NCBI RefSeq assembly: GCF_002409645.1
Contig: NZ_DHNR01000040.1
Location: 1 to 10,530, forward strand
Reading direction: 5' to 3'
Length of the DNA: 10,530 bases
From: Acetobacter sp. UBA5411
GTDB lineage: Bacteria; Pseudomonadota; Alphaproteobacteria; Acetobacterales; Acetobacteraceae
Shown here: positions 6,024 to 10,530 of the stretch, in pieces
Numbering within the stretch: position 1 is the stretch's first letter
How the letters are laid out: the number at the start of each line of letters is the position of its first letter
Made by a program: the position numbers and the translations under genes
The notes under the pieces: model-generated
Databases searched by the model: none
Told to the model about the DNA's origin: nothing
What the model saw: the letters and a program-made list of their open reading frames with translations, nothing else

Positions 6024-8258
6024 TCAGGAAAACACCGGGTCCAGATAAGGGCTCGACGCATCGAAGAACAGCCGGTTCTCTTTCAGCTCAGCCGCTATGA
6101 CACGCAGATCGGCCAGCGCACGCAGGATTTCGACACGCTGGGACAGGTTGGTCTCACCCTGCTCCAGCCGCACCAGCGCTGCGACCGCCGCATCAGTCGC
6201 ATGCTCCGTGCGGCCATAATGCCCGCCATAACGTCCGGTAAACTGGGCCATCCTCGCCAGCATGTCCTGCACATTGCGCGATGCCTGAGCCGGTAAAGCC
6301 CCACGGGCCATGACTTCCCGCAGACTCAGGATCGCAAGCCCCACAGTCATGCCGGACAGGACGCCCTGCAGATAGGCGTCCACCACAGGACCGCGTCGTC
6401 CGCCAACCGTGTTGAGCAACCGGACCATGCGCTCAATGCTGACGCCGATCACGTCATGCGGGCGCAGAGGATAGGCGCGTCGGGCCAGTCCCCGCAGCAT
6501 CTGAAGGATCTGCAGGCGCATGTTCCAGCGCACCCCGTCTGGATCAAGCGGCAGGAAAACGCGATACATCCACATGCAGAACGCCATGGTCAGGAAGAGC
6601 GGCATGGCTGTGTTGAAGAAGGAGATCTCGTCCAGCATCCGCTCATCGTTGAACGGACTGACCAGAATGGTCAGGAACAGGTTGTAGGCCACAGCGCCCA
6701 GAATGGTGGCCGGGTTTGAGAAGGCCAGTCCGCCTATCATCATGACGGGAATGAAGCACATCGCCATCATCTCGTAAGTGGAGATGGCGGGCATGACGAG
6801 TATCACCATGAACGCGGCGACCGCCGTGACCATCACCGTGCCGTGCAGGAAGGCGCGGGTGGCGACAGCAGGCGTTTCAAGCGTCGAGAAGAGCGAGTTG
6901 ACGATACCGACGAACATCAGGAAGAACAGTCCCTGCGGCCATGCCGTGGTGATCCAGATTACGCCTGCCACGAACATGGAGACACCGGCGCGCAGACTGT
7001 TGCCGGTCGCCTGATGCCAGTCACGCCATGTCTCGATCGGGTAATGGAAATGATCATGGGCGATTGGATTACGGCTCGCCTCGAACTGCTGCAACGAGGT
7101 CGCCAGTTCATCCAGCATATCGCCCAGAACGTGAACCGCCTGCCCTTCCCGCGTCACGATGGTCTCCGCCACCACATCGACGGGAGGATGCGTGACCATG
7201 TCCATCTCACGCGCCAGACAGTTGGCGGCTTCCACCCGGCTTGTGGAACGCAGGGCGTCCAGTTCAGCCATGACGGCGCTGAATTCGGCAGGATCGGTCA
7301 GACGATCAGGCAGAGACAGCAGAAAGGAGCGACTGTCTGAAGCCAGCTTGTCCCAGCTTGCACCGCAGGACGCCGGATCGGCCATCAGCGCCGCAAGTTC
7401 CAGCCCGCGAGAAAACAGGGCGGCGACGCCTGCCAGAGCCGCACGCGCATGGTCACCTTCACGACCGTGCCGCCCCATCTCGATCTCGGCGAATTCGATC
7501 TGGTCGCCAAGCCCGGCCAGCGTGGCCATCATTTCGGCTGACGTGCGGAGCGCATTGCGGTCACCACCAAGTAGCGCGCCGAGTGTCTTTGTGGTTGGTC
7601 TGATCGCCGCCACATAATTGTCGACCAGCCGGTTTCGGGCGCGCTGGGTCAGTCTGAACTGGAAAAGCGAGGAGATGACGGTTTCACAAACGATGCCCAG
7701 CGTGATGTAGGTCGCGCGGGCCATCGTGATTTCAAAGATGTGGTCGGGGTCCGTGATGCCGTCGAGAGAGATGATCGAGAGGGTAAAGCCGCTCGCCCTC
7801 ATACCGTGCATTCGATAGTTGGCCATGGAGGCCGGCCCAGGAAGCAGGGTGCCGATAAAGCACAGCATCCCGATGGAACCAGACAGAAGCAGGATAAAAA
7901 GCAGTGGCTGCTGAGGGGCGGTCGCGACCAGCGTGATGGCGATCAGTGTCCCGACCACCATGCCGAACATATGCCAGCGGGCCTTGGCCAGCGATTTGCC
8001 GCGTGACCCCTGTGCAATCATCCAGACAGTGAGCGGCGCCCATTGCGGACTGCCCAGTTCCCACCACAGGGCGATGCCGAGCGCAATCAGGGAAGCAATG
8101 GTGGTGCGAAGCGCATAGCCGAAATTGAGCAGGCTGGGCGCATATAGCCATTTCTGCCGAACGACCCATGAGCCGAACCAGCTGGACTCGAAACTGTTCA
8201 GGAGAGAATGAAGCCGGGCCATGAGGGGATGCTGTCCGGGAATCGTCCCATCATTCAT
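6024..8258 (-). CDS. FUSC/AaeB-like inner-membrane efflux protein
   Basis: A 744-residue membrane protein of the FUSC (fusaric acid resistance / aromatic acid exporter) family, related in layout to E. coli AaeB. It has two membrane blocks of about six helices, at roughly 45-205 and 420-570. They are separated by a long soluble region (about 206-415) and followed by a soluble helical tail (about 575-744). Segments such as APLTVWMIAQGSRGKSLAKA and GLAFSNPATILGAVAYN look typical of the family. The family expels weak aromatic acids or fusaric acid; the substrate here is not known. No membrane-fusion partner (AaeA/HlyD type) is next to it. I prefer the ATG at 8258, 7 bases after GAGG; an ATG at 8264 would lie one base from that site. 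It converges on the LysR gene. Confidence 0.88.
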   Translation of the reverse strand: MNDGTIPGQHPLMARLHSLLNSFESSWFGSWVVRQKWLYAPSLLNFGYALRTTIASLIALGIALWWELGSPQWAPLTVWMIAQGSRGKSLAKARWHMFGMVVGTLIAITLVATAPQQPLLFILLLSGSIGMLCFIGTLLPGPASMANYRMHGMRASGFTLSIISLDGITDPDHIFEITMARATYITLGIVCETVISSLFQFRLTQRARNRLVDNYVAAIRPTTKTLGALLGGDRNALRTSAEMMATLAGLGDQIEFAEIEMGRHGREGDHARAALAGVAALFSRGLELAALMADPASCGASWDKLASDSRSFLLSLPDRLTDPAEFSAVMAELDALRSTSRVEAANCLAREMDMVTHPPVDVVAETIVTREGQAVHVLGDMLDELATSLQQFEASRNPIAHDHFHYPIETWRDWHQATGNSLRAGVSMFVAGVIWITTAWPQGLFFLMFVGIVNSLFSTLETPAVATRAFLHGTVMVTAVAAFMVILVMPAISTYEMMAMCFIPVMMIGGLAFSNPATILGAVAYNLFLTILVSPFNDERMLDEISFFNTAMPLFLTMAFCMWMYRVFLPLDPDGVRWNMRLQILQMLRGLARRAYPLRPHDVIGVSIERMVRLLNTVGGRRGPVVDAYLQGVLSGMTVGLAILSLREVMARGALPAQASRNVQDMLARMAQFTGRYGGHYGRTEHATDAAVAALVRLEQGETNLSQRVEILRALADLRVIAAELKENRLFFDASSPYLDPVFS

Positions 8259-8265
8259 GCCCATA

Positions 8266-8269
8266 CCTC
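8266..8269 (-). promoter_or_regulatory. Ribosome binding site that sets the FUSC start
   Basis: GAGG on the minus strand is 7 bases from the ATG at 8258 but only 1 base from the ATG at 8264. The spacing favours the shorter protein. Confidence 0.5.
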
Positions 8270-8488
8270 ACGTTACCACCCGAACCGACAGTCATTGTGT
8301 CCGCTTACACCAGCACCCTTACAAGCACGTATCAGCGGAATGAATAACTCAATTTCCCGCAAACTGGAGATGCGACGCACACATGGCCGCATGAAAGCGG
8401 CGAATACTGAAGAACCATTCGGCTCTAGGAGAAAAGACAGGCTTCTGTTGACGGTCAAAATAATCTTTTACCGGTTTCGACCAATGAC

Positions 8489-8516
8489 GGCGGCGGGAGA
8501 GTTGTCTCCTGCCGCC
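8489..8516 (-). terminator. apt downstream GC-rich hairpin
   Basis: Arms 8489-8500 and 8505-8516 form a 12-base stem with one imperfect position (G-U in plus-strand RNA, A-C mismatch in minus-strand RNA) and a 4-base loop. It starts 8 bases after the apt stop. No U-tract follows, as at the other gene ends in this window. Confidence 0.6.
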
Positions 8517-8524
8517 AGAGATCA

Positions 8525-9049
8525 TCAGTCGTCGTAGGACAGCAGGGCATGAACCGGCACGTCGATCTTTTCACGACCGCGCAGCGCCGTCAGTTCCATC
8601 ATGACCGAAGCACCGACCACATTCGCACCAGCCTTGCGCAGCAGGGCGATAGAGGCGGCGAGCGTACCACCTGTCGCCAGCATGTCATCGGTCACGACCA
8701 CGCGCTGGCCCGGCTTGATGGCGCCTGCCTGAATATGCAGCGTGTCCGAGCCATATTCGAGATCATAACTGTGAGAAATGGTCTCACCCGGCAGTTTGCC
8801 CGGTTTGCGGAGCATGACGATGCCCGTGCCCAGACGGGTGGCGAGCGGCGCTGCCGTCAGAAAGCCGCGGGATTCGATAGCGGCCAGTTGCTCGGGCTGC
8901 CACGGACCAACGGCGTGCGCCATACGGGCCGTCGCCAGCTGCCAGGCGTCCGCGTTCCGCATCAGGGAACCGATGTCGTAGAAGAGAATGCCCGGTTTCG
9001 GGAAATCAGGAATGCTTGAGATATACTGCTTGAGGTCGATGTCGTTCAT
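8525..9049 (-). CDS. apt: Adenine phosphoribosyltransferase
   Basis: Cytoplasmic purine-salvage enzyme of 174 residues that makes AMP from adenine and PRPP. Visible features are the N-terminal helix and IPDFPKPGILFYD (13-25), ESRGF (59-63), the RKPGKLPGETISHSYDLEYG loop (81-100), and the PRPP-binding motif VVVTDDMLATGGT (117-129) with the acidic pair Asp121-Asp122. These align with E. coli Apt (183 residues), though the C-terminus is shorter. The ATG at 9049 gives the family N-terminus; an upstream in-frame ATG at 9109 would add 20 residues with no family match. Neither has a clear Shine-Dalgarno. It lies 182 bases downstream of the kinase gene on the same strand, probably with its own promoter. 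Confidence 0.95.
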   Translation of the reverse strand: MNDIDLKQYISSIPDFPKPGILFYDIGSLMRNADAWQLATARMAHAVGPWQPEQLAAIESRGFLTAAPLATRLGTGIVMLRKPGKLPGETISHSYDLEYGSDTLHIQAGAIKPGQRVVVTDDMLATGGTLAASIALLRKAGANVVGASVMMELTALRGREKIDVPVHALLSYDD

Positions 9050-9136
9050 GAACCGGGCCGATGCGAGTTGACGGGAGAACGTCTTCAGACAGGGGAACGC
9101 CAGAAGCATGACGCGTCTTCGGACAAAGCGGGGCGC

Positions 9137-9165
9137 ACACTACTCTGTGAGGAAAAGGGTCGCAA
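9137..9165 (-). promoter_or_regulatory. Candidate apt promoter
   Basis: On the minus strand TTGCGA (9160-9165) and TAGTGT (9137-9142) are 17 bases apart, about 90 bases before the apt ATG. The -35 match is fair and the -10 match weak (3 of 6), so this is only a candidate. Confidence 0.22.
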
Positions 9166-9231
9166 GGTGACGCGGGCTGTTTGCAACCCAGCGTTTTTAC
9201 CGAATTACCCGGAGCCGTTTGACGAAGGGCG

Positions 9232-10530
9232 TTACGCCGAAATGCGTTCCTGCATTGCAGCCGCCACGGTCCTGAGGAATCCCTCCCGCCGGAAAGGCTT
9301 CGGCAAAAGCTGAATGATGGGAAGCGCCGCAGCTGGACGGGGACCATCCAGCGTGAAGTCACCAGACATGCAGACAATCCCCAGCTCCGGGAGGCGCTCG
9401 CGCAGCAACCGCGCCAGCCGGAACCCGTCGAGCGGGCCGGGAAGCTGGATGTCCGTCACCAGAAGATCGTAAGTATTGCCTGCCTCCACCACCAGATCGA
9501 ACGCGGCCTCTCCATCCGCAGCCTCTGTGACACGGTATCCGTCGAGACCAAGAATGGTCGCAACAATGTCACGAATGGCTGGATCATCCTCCACAACAAG
9601 GGCGCGGAGGTTGGTTTTGGAGGGCGCAGGTGCGTAATCGGGTGCTGTCCGGGCTGTCTCGGTCAGGGCGCGCGGCAGCCAGAGAGATACGCAGGTTCCG
9701 TGATCAGGCGCCGAGGCCACGACGACCCGTCCCCCGGCCTGCCGACAGAAATCGACCACCATGGCCATACCCAGCCCGGTGCCCGCTCCGTCATCTTTCG
9801 TCGTGAAGAACGGTTCGAAAAGCTGCTGGAGCACTTCCGGACCCATACCGCAGCCATTGTCGGTGACATCCACCCGCACCCATGCGCCCGCAGGCAGCGG
9901 CGTAGGCTCTGATGACACACGCAGACCACGATTGCCTTCGACTGGCAGCGTCAGTAGATCGACGGCTGTGGGATAGGACGCGTTGCTGGCGCAGATGTTG
10001 ATCTGACCGCCGCCCGGCATGGCATCGCGGGCATTGATGGCGAGATTGAGAAGCGCGCTTTCAAGCTGGGCCGGATTGACCTGCACATGCCATATATCCT
10101 TGGCGCTTCCACACTCGACGGTGATGCGAGGACCGATGACCCGGGCGAGAAGACCGTTGGTCAGAGCGAAGATGTCAGCCAGTGCGACAGTATCCGGAGC
10201 CGGTCTGTCCCGGCGGGTAAAGGACAGCAACTGACCCGTCAGAGCCTCCGAGCGTCGGGCCGCATGAGCCGCGGCATCCAAACAGTGCTGCCGTCGTTCG
10301 CTGTCGGAAACTTCACTGGCTTCCGTGGCCAGTTCGATATTGCCCAGAATGACGGTCAGGAGATTCTTGAAATCATGGGCGATCCCGGCTGTCAGCTGCC
10401 CCACGGCGCGCAGTTTCTGCGATTCACCCAGAGCGCGCTCACTGCGCAGACGAAGGGTGATGTCGTTGGCGGTCAGAACGAACCCGCGACGGTCTTCCGC
10501 ATGCAGACCATCGTCAGAGGCGAAGAACAG
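9232..10530 (-). CDS. Hybrid histidine kinase with C-terminal receiver (5' end outside window)
   Basis: The frame is open to the right edge, so the N-terminus is missing; 432 residues are visible. The first 40 or so (for example GFVLTANDIT) look like the end of a PAS sensor domain. The HisKA dimerisation helix follows with the phosphoacceptor His52 in GIAHDFKN. The ATPase domain has an N-box (Asn162 and Asn166 in LLNLAINARDAM), G1 DNGCGMG (224-230), F-box FEPFF (238-242) and G2 GAGTGLGM (248-255). A receiver domain follows with acidic VVEDD (313-317), phosphoacceptor Asp360 in LLVTDIQLPG, Ser389 in MSGD and Lys411 in LLPKPF. Phosphate could pass from His52 to Asp360 and on to an unseen partner. 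A GTG at 10402-10404 is an internal valine codon, not the start. Signal and output are unknown, and nothing here shows it is CckA. Confidence 0.92.
   Translation of the reverse strand: MFFASDDGLHAEDRRGFVLTANDITLRLRSERALGESQKLRAVGQLTAGIAHDFKNLLTVILGNIELATEASEVSDSERRQHCLDAAAHAARRSEALTGQLLSFTRRDRPAPDTVALADIFALTNGLLARVIGPRITVECGSAKDIWHVQVNPAQLESALLNLAINARDAMPGGGQINICASNASYPTAVDLLTLPVEGNRGLRVSSEPTPLPAGAWVRVDVTDNGCGMGPEVLQQLFEPFFTTKDDGAGTGLGMAMVVDFCRQAGGRVVVASAPDHGTCVSLWLPRALTETARTAPDYAPAPSKTNLRALVVEDDPAIRDIVATILGLDGYRVTEAADGEAAFDLVVEAGNTYDLLVTDIQLPGPLDGFRLARLLRERLPELGIVCMSGDFTLDGPRPAAALPIIQLLPKPFRREGFLRTVAAAMQERISA

Larger units (their letters stand above)
8259..8524. other. Non-coding region between FUSC gene and apt
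   Basis: This gap holds the 5' region of the FUSC gene and the 3' end of apt. Short frames on both strands lack ribosome binding sites and family features. A small hairpin (GCCGC, 8386-8390, with GCGGC, 8397-8401) and a TTGAC-G-GTCAA palindrome near 8448-8458 are present. I see no convincing promoter. Confidence 0.5.

Noticed and set aside
5970..6026. Inverted repeats between the convergent LysR and FUSC genes (TGCCTG/CAGGCA and TGATCTG/CAGATCA)
   Set aside because: Arms are only 6-7 bases with loops of over 20 bases and they interleave, so they are not good terminator stems compared with others in this window.
8208..8537. A 109-codon plus-strand frame in the gap between the FUSC gene and apt
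   Set aside because: It overlaps both flanking genes, lacks a convincing ribosome binding site and has an unstructured, basic translation.
9050..9109. Extended apt start at the ATG at 9109
   Set aside because: The 20 extra residues have no counterpart in Apt proteins and there is no ribosome binding site before that ATG.

Overview
The window looks like chromosomal DNA from an acetic acid bacterium (Acetobacteraceae, Alphaproteobacteria). This rests on the fairly high G+C content, the protein sequence style, and an intergenic folded repeat at 634-708 of a type I associate with Acetobacter, Gluconobacter and Komagataeibacter genomes. The genus cannot be fixed from the sequence alone. No rRNA, tRNA, CRISPR array, phage gene or intact mobile element is visible. 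No stretch of more than about 300 bases lacks a gene; the longest gap is 8259-8524.

Left part (1-3238): a YbaK-type aminoacyl-tRNA deacylase (129-605, +) converges on a 3-methyladenine DNA glycosylase I gene (tag, 722-1321, -), with a three-way-junction repeat between them. tag is divergent from leuB (1415-2524, +), the leucine-pathway 3-isopropylmalate dehydrogenase. A 15-bp perfect inverted repeat follows leuB. Next is a 171-residue three-helix membrane protein that I do not recognise (2723-3238, +).

Middle part (3239-5964): a two-gene minus-strand unit encodes a pirin-family cupin (4085-4951) and a YcaC-type isochorismatase-family hydrolase (3390-4010), with a strong GC-rich hairpin between them. 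A LysR-type regulator (5047-5964, +) is divergent from the unit. The 95-bp region between the two start codons holds three back-to-back palindromes and a plausible pirin promoter, so LysR control of pirin-ycaC is the natural reading.

Right part (5965-10530): a large FUSC/AaeB-like inner-membrane efflux protein (6024-8258, -), adenine phosphoribosyltransferase (apt, 8525-9049, -), and the C-terminal part of a PAS-HisKA-HATPase-receiver hybrid histidine kinase that runs off the right edge (9232-10530, -).

Most of the content is housekeeping or well-known accessory genes. I do not see a convincing undescribed multi-gene system. The most interesting items are the folded repeat, the palindrome cluster controlling the LysR/pirin/YcaC unit, the series of perfect U-tract-less hairpins at gene ends, and the orphan membrane protein.
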